NCBI GenBank assembly: GCA_014238065.1
Contig: JABABU010000021.1
Location: 1-64,000, forward strand
Source of the DNA: Actinomycetota bacterium
GTDB lineage: Bacteria; Actinomycetota; Acidimicrobiia; Acidimicrobiales; Poriferisodalaceae
Length of the DNA stretch: 64,000 nt
Direction: 5' to 3'
Of the stretch, positions 25,469 to 34,288 are shown piece after piece. The notes beneath the pieces are model-generated. The model ran no database searches, was not told where the DNA came from, and saw only the letters and a program-made list of their open reading frames with translations. Numbering within the stretch: position 1 is the first letter of the stretch; every line of letters begins with the position of its first letter. A program made the translations under genes and the position numbers.

Positions 25469-26742
25469 GTGCCGACCTTGATGTCCTTGAACGCGCTCGT
25501 CGTGTCGATCCCAGGCTCCTTGGGCAACCCGAGAACTCGTTCGCCGATGATGTTTCGCATCACTTCATCGGATCCACCAGCGATGTGCATGCCTGGCTCA
25601 CCGAGCACGAAACCGGCGTTGCTGAATGTTCCCCATTCACCGGTGTCGGCAATGAGGCTCGGACCGAGCACCTCGGACAAGTAGTGCACCTGCGCTCGCA
25701 TGCTGCGCGTCAGACCCATCTTGGCCAGCGACATCTCGGGTCCTGGTGTCTTACCAGCTGCCAGACCCGCCATCGCACGCTGGTTCGTGTACGACAGCAC
25801 CTTGTTGTAGGTGAAGATTTCCATCAGGCGCTGACGAATGTTCGCATCGTCGAGTTTGCCCACGGACCGCGCCATTTCGGTGAGTCGAGTGATGCCGCCG
25901 CCTCGAGAGTCACCGCCACCGCCACCGCCGATGGAGGCCCGTTCGTTCATCAACGTCGTGAGCGCAACCGTCCAACCTTGATTCAGATCGCCGAGCCGGT
26001 GGCTGTCCGGGACCCTGACATCGGTGAAGTACACCTCGTTGAAGTTCGCCCCGCCGGTCATCTGGCGCAGCGGCCTCACCTCGACACCGGGCGCGTGCAT
26101 GTCGACCATGAAACCGGTGAGGCCCCGATGTTTCGGCAGGTCGAAGTCGGTTCTTGCGATGATCTCGCCGACATCGCTGTAGTGAGCACCCGATGTCCAG
26201 ACCTTCTGACCGTTGATGATCCATTCGTCGCCGTCACGCTCGGCCTTCATCTGCAGGCTGGCGAGGTCAGAACCGGCTCCGGGCTCGGAGAACAGCTGAC
26301 AACCGACCAGATCGCCCCGGTACATCTTCGGGAGAAGTTCGGCGGCGACCTCGGGGTTCGCATGAGCAGCGATGGTCGGTGCAACCATGCCGAGACCGAT
26401 GCCGAAGAACCCGGCACTCGGCGCGTCGTACTTCGCCTCGAGTCGGGACCAGATTGCCTCATAGCCACGCGGGCAGCCGCTTCCACCCAACTCGGTCGGG
26501 CCGCTGATCCACCCGAATCCAGCGTCATACTTCTCGGCGCGCCACGCTTTTGCCGCGGCAAGGTCACGTTGTTCCTGTTCTCGATCCGGGTCGTCGAACA
26601 GGGAAGCGTTGTCATCGCCCTCACCCCACACGAACGACTGTTCCTCGGCTTTCAGCGAGGCGTTCGCTTCGAGAAACTCCACAGCAGCAGCAGTGAACGC
26701 TTCCTCAGAGAGGTGACTCAGATCTGGCACGACAGCCTCCAC
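25459..26742 (-). CDS. Acyl-CoA dehydrogenase
   Basis: 427 residues from GTG 26742 (GTG 26730 is an alternative). QLFSEPGAGSDLASLQ and WIINGQKVWTSGAH match the FAD and acyl-CoA-binding regions; the C-terminal GGSDEVMRNIIGERVLGLP is the adenine-binding end with IIGERVL. The long N-terminal helical part and the glycine stretch IGGGGGGDSRGG fit the ACAD subgroup common in steroid and branched-acid degradation of actinobacteria. The catalytic Glu is not certain from inspection. It oxidises acyl-CoA thioesters at the alpha-beta bond with FAD, passing electrons to ETF. Confidence 0.9.
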   Translation of the reverse strand: MEAVVPDLSHLSEEAFTAAAVEFLEANASLKAEEQSFVWGEGDDNASLFDDPDREQEQRDLAAAKAWRAEKYDAGFGWISGPTELGGSGCPRGYEAIWSRLEAKYDAPSAGFFGIGLGMVAPTIAAHANPEVAAELLPKMYRGDLVGCQLFSEPGAGSDLASLQMKAERDGDEWIINGQKVWTSGAHYSDVGEIIARTDFDLPKHRGLTGFMVDMHAPGVEVRPLRQMTGGANFNEVYFTDVRVPDSHRLGDLNQGWTVALTTLMNERASIGGGGGGDSRGGGITRLTEMARSVGKLDDANIRQRLMEIFTYNKVLSYTNQRAMAGLAAGKTPGPEMSLAKMGLTRSMRAQVHYLSEVLGPSLIADTGEWGTFSNAGFVLGEPGMHIAGGSDEVMRNIIGERVLGLPKEPGIDTTSAFKDIKVGTQR

Positions 26743-26815
26743 GTCGGTAGTGGTGCCACCGTAGCTGGACGCGCGGTGAGGATGAAGCTGACCTCACAGC
26801 GCGTAGCCTGTGACC

Positions 26816-27055
26816 ATGACACGACGGGAGAGTTGGCTGTTTCGCGGGTTCGCGATCTGGACGATCTGGATATGGGGCACCCGTATCTGGAACGTCTTCG
26901 GTGACGACAACTCAGCCGGCTTCGTCGTGGTCCATGTCGCGCTCGCACTCGTGTCGGTGGTCTTCGCGGCCGCAGCACTGGTTGCGGTCAGCAGAATTCG
27001 TCGCCGCAAGGAAATCGAACGAGACGGCATTCTGGCCACCACCAACCGACTCTGA
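26816..27055 (+). CDS. Small two-helix membrane protein
   Basis: 79 residues from ATG 26816 (GTG 26810 upstream is possible). A basic start (MTRRESW) leads to a first helix, FRGFAIWTIWIWGTRIWNVF, then a short loop and a second helix, FVVVHVALALVSVVFAAAALVAV, ending in basic RIRRRKEIERD. The layout resembles the SCO4848-type actinobacterial membrane proteins of unknown function. It lies divergent to the acyl-CoA dehydrogenase gene. Confidence 0.72.
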   Translation: MTRRESWLFRGFAIWTIWIWGTRIWNVFGDDNSAGFVVVHVALALVSVVFAAAALVAVSRIRRRKEIERDGILATTNRL

Positions 27056-27112
27056 CCAGCCAAGAGTCATCAGTGTCGTGTTCGAAAGTTCGCGGCTTCT
27101 AGACTCTCCCGT

Positions 27113-27400
27113 ATGGGACAGCCGGTTCGCGTGGTCGAGAAGTCATCTGTAGCCAATCCTGGCGTCGTTCGATTCGAGACGAATCGGCCGCTGAGTGGGA
27201 TGGGTCACAGGATGTTTCTCAGCGGCGACGACGTCACGAGCGACACCGATCCAGCTGACGTGCTCGCCACCAAGATGTTCGACCGCGGCGGCATCGACAG
27301 TGTCCACGTCAACGGAAGCGTGATCACCGTCGACCTGGCCAAAGGTCAGAACAGCGAGGGGATCGAAGAAATGATCGCCTCGATGTTTTTGCATTATTAG
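27113..27400 (+). CDS. NifU N-terminal (Nfu_N) domain protein
   Basis: 95 residues, a free-standing Nfu N-terminal domain. VRFETNRPLSGMGHRMFLSGDD, followed by the acidic ADVLATKMFDRGGIDSVHVNG and TVDLAKGQNSEGIEEMI, fits the domain that precedes Fe-S scaffolds in mitochondrial NFU1. The CxxC C-terminal scaffold half is absent, so it cannot itself hold a cluster in the usual way. Its role is unclear. Confidence 0.8.
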   Translation: MGQPVRVVEKSSVANPGVVRFETNRPLSGMGHRMFLSGDDVTSDTDPADVLATKMFDRGGIDSVHVNGSVITVDLAKGQNSEGIEEMIASMFLHY

Positions 27401-27406
27401 TGGTGA

Positions 27407-27422
27407 GCCCCCGACCGGGGGC
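27407..27422. terminator. Possible hairpin between convergent genes
   Basis: GCCCCC (27407-27412) pairs with GGGGGC (27417-27422), loop GACC. It lies between the Nfu_N gene and the small gene on the minus strand. No clear T-run follows on either strand, so this is a weak call. Confidence 0.4.
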
Positions 27423-27433
27423 GATGGGCCCTA

Positions 27434-27708
27434 TCAGGCGAATCCCGCGATGATGTCGCTCATCGAGAAGACGAGATCGGGTGCCTGCCACCGAACCGCG
27501 GCGACGTCGACCCGAGGCGCAACGAGCGTCAACTCGCCGCTGACCAGGTCGTTGACCCACAGCGCGCCGGTCCCGTCGCAGGACGGGTGATGTTCGAGCA
27601 ACACAACCGTGTCCTGGTCCAGAAAGCCCACCGGGACGGCGTTGTGCCCGGCGGCGACCGGGAAGAGGTGGCCACCCTGGTCCAGGCGGTACCTTTCGAC
27701 GCTGGCAT
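27434..27708 (-). pseudogene. Small gene divergent to imuA with a one-base frame break near its start
   Basis: ATG 27708 has a strong ribosome site (GGAGGAAGG) but reads into a low-quality frame. The frame with high third-position GC and a natural look begins a few codons later and ends at 27434. Joining ATG CCA GCG TCG AAA to AGG TAC, as if one A were missing at the AAA, gives about 92 residues ending in FSMSDIIAGFA. The protein (with LLEHHPSCDGTGALW and DLVSGELTLVAPRV) is not recognised; it may be a fragment of a beta-propeller-like protein. It starts 22 bases from the LexA box it shares with imuA. It could be a real gene with a sequencing error, a decayed gene or a slippage gene. Confidence 0.5.
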
Positions 27709-27730
27709 GCTTCCTTCCTCCCGATCTTTT

Positions 27731-27752
27731 CTATCGAACAAATGTTCGATAG
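27731..27752. promoter_or_regulatory. LexA (SOS) box of imuA, possibly shared
   Basis: CTATCGAACAAATGTTCGATAG: a 22-bp near-palindrome that contains the actinobacterial SOS core CGAAC-N4-GTTCG. It ends 9 bases before the imuA GTG. A -10-like GATAGT (27748-27753) is built into its right arm. Its left side faces a divergent small gene. Confidence 0.9.
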
Positions 27753-27761
27753 TGTTCGGTT

Positions 27762-28541
27762 GTGGCCAATGCTGCTTTAGCTGACCTCAAAGCGCTTCAA
27801 CACGCGGCTGACCTGAGTCGTCCAGTCACGCTGGCAAAGGACAATGTCCTCCCGGTGCCAGACGCGTTCATCGGTCTTCTTCCCGATGGGGGACTCCGTC
27901 GAGGCTCGACAGTCACCATCAACGGCAAGGTCGGATCGACATCGCTTGCACTCAGTCTCATCGCAGAGGCAAGCAAGACCGGCTCGTGGACGGCGGTCAT
28001 CGCCATGCCATGGCTCGGTTTGATCGCGGCTGATGAGTATGGAATCGACCTCTCACGGGTCGCTGTCGTCGATGAACCTGGCGATCAGTGGGCGACGGTG
28101 GTGGCGGCCATGGTCGGCGCGTTCGATGTCGTACTCACTGGTCCCCCGAAAAAAGTTCGTGGCTCCGATGGTCGGCGGCTCGCGGCGCGCATGAGAGAGC
28201 GAGGAACGGTCCTCGTCCAAGTCGACAACGGTTGGTCTCATAGCGCGGGCTTCGTCACCGGAGATCTGACACTCACCACCGGCAAATGCGAGTGGAATGG
28301 ACTCCAGGACGGCCATGGTCGGCTGACCTCACGCCGCGTCGAGGTTTCGATCGGTGGGAGAGGCGCTGCAGGCAGGGGAGGGTCGACGTGGTTCTCTTTG
28401 CCGAACAACGATGGTGAGGTCGATTCGCTTGCTCCTCCGCCAGTCGTGTCTATTTCCTCAGACCGACTGATCGGATCGGTGGAGGATGTTGCCGAACGTC
28501 TCCGGCACCTCACTGCTGTCCCCGGTCTCGAAGCTGGATGA
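27762..28541 (+). CDS. imuA: ImuA-like RecA-fold protein of the SOS mutasome
   Basis: 259 residues from GTG 27762, 9 bases after the SOS box, so the mRNA is probably leaderless. The N-terminus ALADLKALQHAADL resembles the ImuA' form of actinobacteria. GGLRRGSTVTINGKVGSTSLALSLIAEA is the RecA-like P-loop region, with an atypical P-loop (GKVGSTS). WTAVIAMPWLGLIAADEYGIDLSRVAVVDEP is the following RecA-core strand region. In mycobacteria ImuA' partners with ImuB and DnaE2 in damage-induced mutagenesis. Its stop overlaps the imuB start (ATGA). Confidence 0.88.
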   Translation: MANAALADLKALQHAADLSRPVTLAKDNVLPVPDAFIGLLPDGGLRRGSTVTINGKVGSTSLALSLIAEASKTGSWTAVIAMPWLGLIAADEYGIDLSRVAVVDEPGDQWATVVAAMVGAFDVVLTGPPKKVRGSDGRRLAARMRERGTVLVQVDNGWSHSAGFVTGDLTLTTGKCEWNGLQDGHGRLTSRRVEVSIGGRGAAGRGGSTWFSLPNNDGEVDSLAPPPVVSISSDRLIGSVEDVAERLRHLTAVPGLEAG

Positions 28542-30142
28542 CGACAAGAACCCTCGTCCTGTCAGCGCCTCATTGGCCACTCACCGCAGCTGGGGTTCCT
28601 CCGACGGTCCCTGCCGTAGTCGTTCTCGCGAACCAGGTTGTCGCATCTTCTCCTGCTGCGAGAGAAGAGGGAGTCGTCGATGGGCTCAGGCGGCGAGAAT
28701 CGCAAGCACGTTGTCCGCAACTGGAAGTGCTCGAGTACGACCCCGACCGCGACGCGAGGCGTTTCGAACCCGTTGTCGCTGCTCTCGAAGATCTGACCCC
28801 TCGTGTCGAGGTTCTCGAACCTGGTCGATGTTCGTTCCCGACACGCGGGCCTTCGAGGTACTTCGGTGGGGACAGATCACTCACCGAACTCGTGGCAGAA
28901 CGAGCTGACACCGCACTAGCCGAGCAACTCGACATGGATCTCTGTCCGACATCGTCGGCGTGTCGAATCGGCGTTGCCGATGGTCTCTTTGCAGCTGGCC
29001 TTGCTGCTGATGCTCAACTGATCGGCGAACGGTTTCACATCGTCGAACCCGACATGAGCCCCGGTTTCCTTGCTCCCTTGCCTGTCGCAGCATTGCAGCG
29101 CTGGTGCGCGCCTCTTGGCGATGGAGAGTCGTTGGTCGATCTGTTCTGGCGTCTCGGCCTCAGATCGCTCGGAAGGGTGGTGGAGGTCCCAGTCAACGAC
29201 CTCCTCGCCAGGTTCGGCCCTGACGGGCTTCTCGCCCATCGCCTCGCGTCAGGTCTCGACGAACGCCCTCCAGACACCAGACCGGTTCCACCTGAGTCTC
29301 ATGTCGAATCTGAACTCGACCCTCCAGTGATGCGCGTCGACACAGCGACGTTCATCGCGAAGGCGTTGGCCGAGCAGATGCACGCTCGTCTTGCAGCCGA
29401 TGGCCTGGCTTGTACCCGTCTCGTCATCGAAGCAGAGACCGAGCACGGTGAGCATCTGAGCAGGGTGTGGCGCCACGAAGGAGCCTTGTTGCCGTCTGAT
29501 GTGGCCGACAGGGTCAGATGGCAGCTCGATGGCTGGTTGTCGTCGCGCCATCGCCCGACAGCAGGTATCTCTGTGTTGCGTCTCGTTCCTGATGAGGTGA
29601 TTCCCGGCTCTGGTCGTCAGCTCGGATTCTGGGGTGGCCAGACTCAAGCTGCGGAAAGGGCCGAGCGTGCCCTGGCACGCGTTCAAGGACTCCTCGGAGC
29701 TTCTTCGGTGACCATTCCGGAGCGAAGAGGGGCAAGAGGGCCTGTTGAACAGGTCGGGAAGGTGCCGCTTCCTCTTGTCGACCTCACCGGTGACCGATCG
29801 GTCAGCACCCCATGTGCCGATGCTCCGTGGCCAGGAAACATTCCAGCCCCTTCGCCTTCGGTGTTCCACCGAGAACCGTTCCCTGTCTTCGTGGTCAACG
29901 CAGGTCGTCCGATCGGAGTGACCGGCCGCGGCGAGTTGACATCACAACCGGACGAAGTGTGCTTCGGGGGTGAGTGCATTGCCATCACCAACTGGGCTGG
30001 ACCGTGGTTGGTCGACGAGAGGTGGTGGGAGCCGGGTCGGCGCCGACGGGTGGCTCGACTACAGGTGGTTCTCGCAGACGAAACCGCTCATGTCCTGATT
30101 CTCGAGTCTGGCAAGTGGTGTATCGAGGCCACATACGACTGA
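28538..30142 (+). CDS. imuB: ImuB, inactive Y-family polymerase homologue
   Basis: 534 residues. It has the ImuB plan: Y-family palm and fingers, then thumb and little-finger domains and a C-terminal extension. The N-terminus LVLSAPHWPL replaces the DxDxFF catalytic start of active Y polymerases, and no SxDE motif is visible near the next site, so it should not polymerise. PSRYFGGDRSLTELV and CRIGVADGLFAAGLAA mark the palm-like region. ImuB acts as the adaptor that joins DnaE2 to the sliding clamp. Translationally coupled to imuA; SOS-controlled through the upstream box. Confidence 0.9.
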   Translation: MTTRTLVLSAPHWPLTAAGVPPTVPAVVVLANQVVASSPAAREEGVVDGLRRRESQARCPQLEVLEYDPDRDARRFEPVVAALEDLTPRVEVLEPGRCSFPTRGPSRYFGGDRSLTELVAERADTALAEQLDMDLCPTSSACRIGVADGLFAAGLAADAQLIGERFHIVEPDMSPGFLAPLPVAALQRWCAPLGDGESLVDLFWRLGLRSLGRVVEVPVNDLLARFGPDGLLAHRLASGLDERPPDTRPVPPESHVESELDPPVMRVDTATFIAKALAEQMHARLAADGLACTRLVIEAETEHGEHLSRVWRHEGALLPSDVADRVRWQLDGWLSSRHRPTAGISVLRLVPDEVIPGSGRQLGFWGGQTQAAERAERALARVQGLLGASSVTIPERRGARGPVEQVGKVPLPLVDLTGDRSVSTPCADAPWPGNIPAPSPSVFHREPFPVFVVNAGRPIGVTGRGELTSQPDEVCFGGECIAITNWAGPWLVDERWWEPGRRRRVARLQVVLADETAHVLILESGKWCIEATYD

Positions 30143-30145
30143 TGG

Positions 30146-30820
30146 TCAGTCGAGTGGTTCGCCCCATCGGTCGCCGAACGCGAACCAGTCGACGGGTTGG
30201 CGGCTCAACTTCGTGTACTGCTTCTCAGGAACTGGCCATCCGACCGGAACCAGCGCAGCAACGGCGAACCCGTCAGGGATGTTCAGCAGATCGACAACGT
30301 CGGGTTCCTCGGCCGCGAGGAGTGTGGTGAGCGCAGTTCCGAGGCCCTCGTTCCTGCACCCGAGCAACACGTTCTGCAGGAATGGGTAGATCGAACCTCC
30401 GCCGATGATGCTTGGCCGGTCGAGGTCCTTGTCGGTAATGGCGAGGGTGGCCAGTTCTATGCAGAACACAAGAAGGATCGGCACATCGACGAGGGCCTTT
30501 GCAAAGTCATCGGTGCGATTGAGTCGTTGCTGTGCGAGATCTTCGGAGTTCATCCGTGCTCTCTTGCCGTCGTCGTTGTATCCGACGACGCCCCTGCGAG
30601 CATGTTCGAGATATCTGTCCCACTGACGACTGTGGAGCTCCGCCACCTGGCTCTTGAGGTGACGGTCACGCACGACCACAACGCGCCAGCCCTGACGATT
30701 GCCGCCGCTCGAAGCGAACCGCGCATTGTCGAGCACGCGACGCATCGTCTCGTGATCGACAGGATCGTCGGTGAAGTATCGACAAGAGGGGTTGGTGCGC
30801 ATTGCCGCATAGAGTTCCAT
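30146..30820 (-). CDS. Nitroreductase family protein
   Basis: 224 residues from ATG 30820; the long frame upstream is not coding. The FMN-binding features are RTNPSCRYFTDDPVDHETM at the start (Arg and the loop of phosphate contact), FASSGGNRQGWRVVVVRD, and the C-terminal GLGTALTTLLAAEEPDVVDLL and PVGWPVP motifs. Nitroreductase-like flavoproteins reduce nitro compounds, quinones or act in cofactor metabolism; the GN(R)QGW(R) signature is typical of the actinobacterial subgroup. It lies between imuB and a HAD gene, convergent to imuB with a 3-base gap. No link to mutagenesis is evident. Confidence 0.87.
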   Translation of the reverse strand: MELYAAMRTNPSCRYFTDDPVDHETMRRVLDNARFASSGGNRQGWRVVVVRDRHLKSQVAELHSRQWDRYLEHARRGVVGYNDDGKRARMNSEDLAQQRLNRTDDFAKALVDVPILLVFCIELATLAITDKDLDRPSIIGGGSIYPFLQNVLLGCRNEGLGTALTTLLAAEEPDVVDLLNIPDGFAVAALVPVGWPVPEKQYTKLSRQPVDWFAFGDRWGEPLD

Positions 30821-30865
30821 GCTCCAGAGCCTTCCACGCCGGTGAGCGGTCACTAGAGTTCGTCG

Positions 30866-31516
30866 GTGGCCGTTCGTGGGGTGATCTTCGATGTGGGAGG
30901 AGTGCTGGTCGAGTCGCCGTTCGTCGCCGCGCTTCGCTGGCGCGACGAACTCGACATCCCGAACGACGTGTTGGCCATCATGTTCGCCGAATACTCGGCC
31001 ATACCGCCGGCAGGCTCTCCGACGCCGTTGTGGCATCAGGTCGAGAAGGGCGAACTCGAGCTCGACGTCTTTGTCACGACTGTGCGCGAACAGTTCGCTG
31101 TTCATCTCGACCCCGATCATCCCGCGATGCATCTTCGCGGGCGTGACTTCAACGTTTTTCGTGAGGCTGGTGCACATTGGGCGATGGTCCATCGAGCCAG
31201 GGAACTGCGTGGCGAAGGCATGGTGACGGCGATACTCACGAACAACGTCAAGGAATGGAGCGAGTGGCGCGAGGTCGTTCCGCTCGATGCGTTCGACGTG
31301 GTGATCGACTCGTGCGAGGTCGGCCTCCGCAAGCCCGACCCTGCGATTTGGCACATGACACTTGCCCAGATGGGTCTGCGCGCCTCTGAAACGGTGTTCC
31401 TCGACGATCACCAGGACAACGTCGACGCGGCGAGGGCGCTCGACATCAGGTCGGTTCTGGTCGGAGCCGACATCGAGGCCGCGTTGCAGGAGTTGGATGC
31501 GGTGCTGGCTTCATGA
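30866..31516 (+). CDS. HAD-superfamily hydrolase (epoxide-hydrolase N-domain-like)
   Basis: 216 residues from GTG 30866. Motif I is FDVGGVLVE, in which the second acid of the usual DxD is glycine, as in dehalogenase/EPHX2-N-like HADs. ILTNN is motif II, CEVGLRKPDPAIW motif III (Lys), and VFLDDHQDNVDAA motif IV. Likely a phosphatase of small organophosphates. It overlaps the next gene by 4 bases, so the two are coupled. Confidence 0.87.
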   Translation: MAVRGVIFDVGGVLVESPFVAALRWRDELDIPNDVLAIMFAEYSAIPPAGSPTPLWHQVEKGELELDVFVTTVREQFAVHLDPDHPAMHLRGRDFNVFREAGAHWAMVHRARELRGEGMVTAILTNNVKEWSEWREVVPLDAFDVVIDSCEVGLRKPDPAIWHMTLAQMGLRASETVFLDDHQDNVDAARALDIRSVLVGADIEAALQELDAVLAS

Positions 31517-32676
31517 CGGCCGGTCTCGATCCTGATCTCCAGGACCGGACGGAGCGGTGGTTCATCGGACGAGGGATCCCACATTTCATCGACCGTTACA
31601 ACGCGGCCGAGGACGTCTTCACCCGGGCGCTGCCCATCCTGTCGCTGATCTTCATGGTCGAGGTCGTGTCGGCCGCGGACACCGACTGGCCGTGGTGGAA
31701 GAACACGCTGGCACTGGTGGGCGGCATAGCGCTGATGATCGCCATGTACGCGACCTACAACAGGGTGCTTGGCCGCCGCCCGTTGCTGCGACGTCCCGAC
31801 ACCGTCGGCATACCAGAGCTGTTCGGCTTTGTCGTCCTCCCGGCGCTGATCCCGCTGGTGATCGGTGGGCGCACAGGTGCAGCGTTCTGGGTCGTGGCGG
31901 TGAATCTCGTCATGCTCGTGGTGCTTTACATCATCATTCTCTTCGGCCTGATTCCCATGAGCCGCTGGGCGTTCAGTCACATGTGGGGAGCATTCGGAGG
32001 TGTTCTCCGCCTGATGGCCAGATCGTTGCCGTTGGTGCTGGTCTTCTCGATGTTCATCTTCTTGAACGCAGAAGCCTGGCAGGTGGCAGCCGACTTCACT
32101 GTTGGCTACTTCGCCGTTGCGATCGGTGTGCTCCTCGCGATCGCATCGTTGTTCGTCCTGCTTCGCCTGCCCCGCGAGGTCGATGCATTGCGTCACTTCA
32201 CCGACTGGGCCGAGGTCTGCGACTTCCTGTCTGATGCCCCGCTCGACCCCACCCACGTCGAGTCATTGGGCGGAATCCCCGATCCTCCGAAACTCACCAA
32301 ATCCGACTGGTTCAACGTCGGGCTCATCTGGCTCTTCAGTCAGGGAGTGCAGATTCTGCTTGTCGGTGGAGTCATCACGGTGTTCTACATCGTGTTCGGA
32401 ACGGTCACTGTCCGTGAAGCCACCATCCTTCAGTGGACAGAGAACACAGCGGTTTCGGGTTGGCGGCCCTTTGGAACCGATCTGCTGGTGACGTGGGAAC
32501 TGGTGACGGTCTCTGCATTCATCGGTTCGTTCAGCGCGCTCCAGTTCGCGATTTCGGCCGTCACCGACCAGACGTATCGCGAAGAGTTTCTCGCCGACCT
32601 TGTCCACGATGTACGTGAGGCGTTCGCAGTTCGCGCGGTGTACCTGGCGCGGCTCGGGGTGACGGTTTCCCGCTGA
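31513..32676 (+). CDS. Multi-pass membrane protein, unknown
   Basis: 387 residues overlapping the HAD stop by 4 bases. About eight hydrophobic segments are visible (around residues 38-55, 66-84, 103-118, 125-148, 168-188, 194-219, 275-299 and 325-345) with a cytosolic or extracytosolic stretch about 220-270. The start (DLQDRTERWFIGRGIPHFI) and the segment PKLTKSDWFNVGLIWL are conserved in style, but I recognise no family. It is not a known transporter type by inspection. Confidence 0.75.
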   Translation: MTAGLDPDLQDRTERWFIGRGIPHFIDRYNAAEDVFTRALPILSLIFMVEVVSAADTDWPWWKNTLALVGGIALMIAMYATYNRVLGRRPLLRRPDTVGIPELFGFVVLPALIPLVIGGRTGAAFWVVAVNLVMLVVLYIIILFGLIPMSRWAFSHMWGAFGGVLRLMARSLPLVLVFSMFIFLNAEAWQVAADFTVGYFAVAIGVLLAIASLFVLLRLPREVDALRHFTDWAEVCDFLSDAPLDPTHVESLGGIPDPPKLTKSDWFNVGLIWLFSQGVQILLVGGVITVFYIVFGTVTVREATILQWTENTAVSGWRPFGTDLLVTWELVTVSAFIGSFSALQFAISAVTDQTYREEFLADLVHDVREAFAVRAVYLARLGVTVSR

Positions 32677-32677
32677 G

Positions 32678-34096
32678 TCAGAAGGCGTTGATCGGGGGCA
32701 GCCGGTGCGCCCACGGCGCTGCAGCCTCGAGTTGCGATGCGAGCTGGATGAGCAGTGCCTCTTCGTTCTGCGCCGCAACGAGCTGAACCCCGATCGGGAG
32801 TCCGTCTGACCAGTGCATCGGTAACGAGATGCCGGGTTGGCCGGTGACGTTGAACTGTGCAGTGAATCGCAGGAGCGGCGACATGCGGTCGGTTGACTCT
32901 GGCCCGGTGAGCCACCCGATCGGAGGAGGTGGTCCTCCCAAGGTCGGAGTCACGAGCACATCGAAGCCGCCGTCGGCCCAGACGCCCGCGATCATGCGCC
33001 CGTACGCGTGAGCGGCGTCGATGGCCTCGATCACCTGGAGGCCTGTGACCGTTCGTCCTAGCTCGGCGAGCAGAAGGTTGCCGATCTCTATGTCGTCCTC
33101 TGTTGGTTCTTTGCCGATCGCTGTGGCGACCTTTGCAACGTCACGAGCAACATCCACGGCGATCAAGGAGATGAGCGCCTCCATCGACGACTCGTCCTCC
33201 AGCGCCGCGATCGGTCCGGTCGTGACTTGGTGACCCAAGCTCTCGAGGATCCGCCCGGTCGATTCGGCGGCTTCGACGCATGCAGGGTCGATTCCGCCGT
33301 CGCTCGTCTGGCTGAACACATGGACTCGCAGCGTGCCAGGATCGGTTCCGACCTCATCAAGAAATGGTTGCTGCGGCGGAGGGGCGATGTACGGATCGCC
33401 CGGCATGGCCACTCCGACGGCATCAAGCACCGCTGCGGTGTCCCGAACCGATCGAGAGACGACCAGGTCGGCAGTGGCTCCACCCCAACCCTGGCCTACC
33501 AGCGGGCCGCTCGACACGCGAGCCCGTGATGGCTTCAGGCCGACGAGCCCGCACTCGCTGGCCGGAATGCGAATCGATCCGCCTCCGTCGTTGGCGTGAG
33601 CTACCGGAACAATGCCGGCCGCGACCGCAGCCGCAGATCCTCCGGAAGAGCCGCCAGTCGAGTGGTCGGTGTTCCACGGATTGCGACATGGCCCGTTCGC
33701 GAGTGGTTCGGTGGTGATGATCGAGCCGAATTCCGGCGTGTTCGCTCTCCCCAGGTTGATGAACCCGGCATCGCGGAAGAGATCGGCGAGATATGACGTG
33801 GTCGTTGCCCGGTTGTCGATCCTGCGCAGCGCCCGGTTTCCCATCCAGTGCGGCTCGCCAGCCGTTTCACTGCCGAGGTCCTTCGTCAGGAACGGAACGC
33901 CGGCGAACGCGCCGGAACCATCGTGCGACGCAGCTTCGGTGAGCGCCTGTTCGAACCTGTCGGTGACGAGAAAGTTCAGCTGTGGGTTGAGGCGTTCGAT
34001 TCGTTCGATCGCAGCCTCGACGAGCTCGACTGGGGTTGTCTCGCCGGCACGTACGGCTTCGGCCATGGCGAGGCCATCGGGAGGTGTTTCGCTCAT
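32678..34096 (-). CDS. Amidase (amidase signature family)
   Basis: 472 residues. The Ser-cisSer-Lys triad is visible: Lys in PFLTKDLG (about residue 72), cis-Ser in [18 protein letters not shown] (about 150) and the nucleophile Ser in [22 protein letters not shown] (about 171). It hydrolyses amides to acid and ammonia; substrate not assignable (GatA-like proteins and free amidases share the core, but no GatB or GatC neighbour exists). It points away from dnaE2; the 192-base divergent gap holds the dnaE2 SOS promoter. Confidence 0.92.
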   Translation of the reverse strand: MSETPPDGLAMAEAVRAGETTPVELVEAAIERIERLNPQLNFLVTDRFEQALTEAASHDGSGAFAGVPFLTKDLGSETAGEPHWMGNRALRRIDNRATTTSYLADLFRDAGFINLGRANTPEFGSIITTEPLANGPCRNPWNTDHSTGGSSGGSAAAVAAGIVPVAHANDGGGSIRIPASECGLVGLKPSRARVSSGPLVGQGWGGATADLVVSRSVRDTAAVLDAVGVAMPGDPYIAPPPQQPFLDEVGTDPGTLRVHVFSQTSDGGIDPACVEAAESTGRILESLGHQVTTGPIAALEDESSMEALISLIAVDVARDVAKVATAIGKEPTEDDIEIGNLLLAELGRTVTGLQVIEAIDAAHAYGRMIAGVWADGGFDVLVTPTLGGPPPPIGWLTGPESTDRMSPLLRFTAQFNVTGQPGISLPMHWSDGLPIGVQLVAAQNEEALLIQLASQLEAAAPWAHRLPPINAF

Positions 34097-34253
34097 CGGC
34101 CGAACGTAGCAGCGGGCTCACTTGTCGGTGTGGTTGACGAGGTAGCGGTGGTCATCGACCGACTTCGGATCGACGCGACACACCCGCAGGTGGTTGCCGA
34201 GTACGCGTCCACCCGTGACATGGCTCTTGCCTTCCGCAACTCGCAGCGAAGGA

Positions 34254-34288
34254 TTGACTTTATCGAACAAGTGTTCGATAGTCGCGGG
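34254..34288 (+). promoter_or_regulatory. SOS promoter of dnaE2: -35, LexA box, -10
   Basis: TTGACT (34254-34259), a 17-base spacer and GATAGT (34277-34282) form a near-consensus sigma-70-type promoter. The LexA box (34261-34280, CGAACAAGTGTTCG core) occupies the spacer and -10. Only 6 bases follow before ATG 34289, implying a leaderless transcript. LexA bound here would directly block RNA polymerase. Confidence 0.88.

Noticed and set aside
25408-26904. 498-residue plus-strand frame
   Set aside because: Antisense to the acyl-CoA dehydrogenase gene, with no recognisable domain.
33848-34288. 147-codon extension before dnaE2
   Set aside because: Overlaps the amidase gene on the other strand and includes the SOS promoter, so it is not translated as part of dnaE2.
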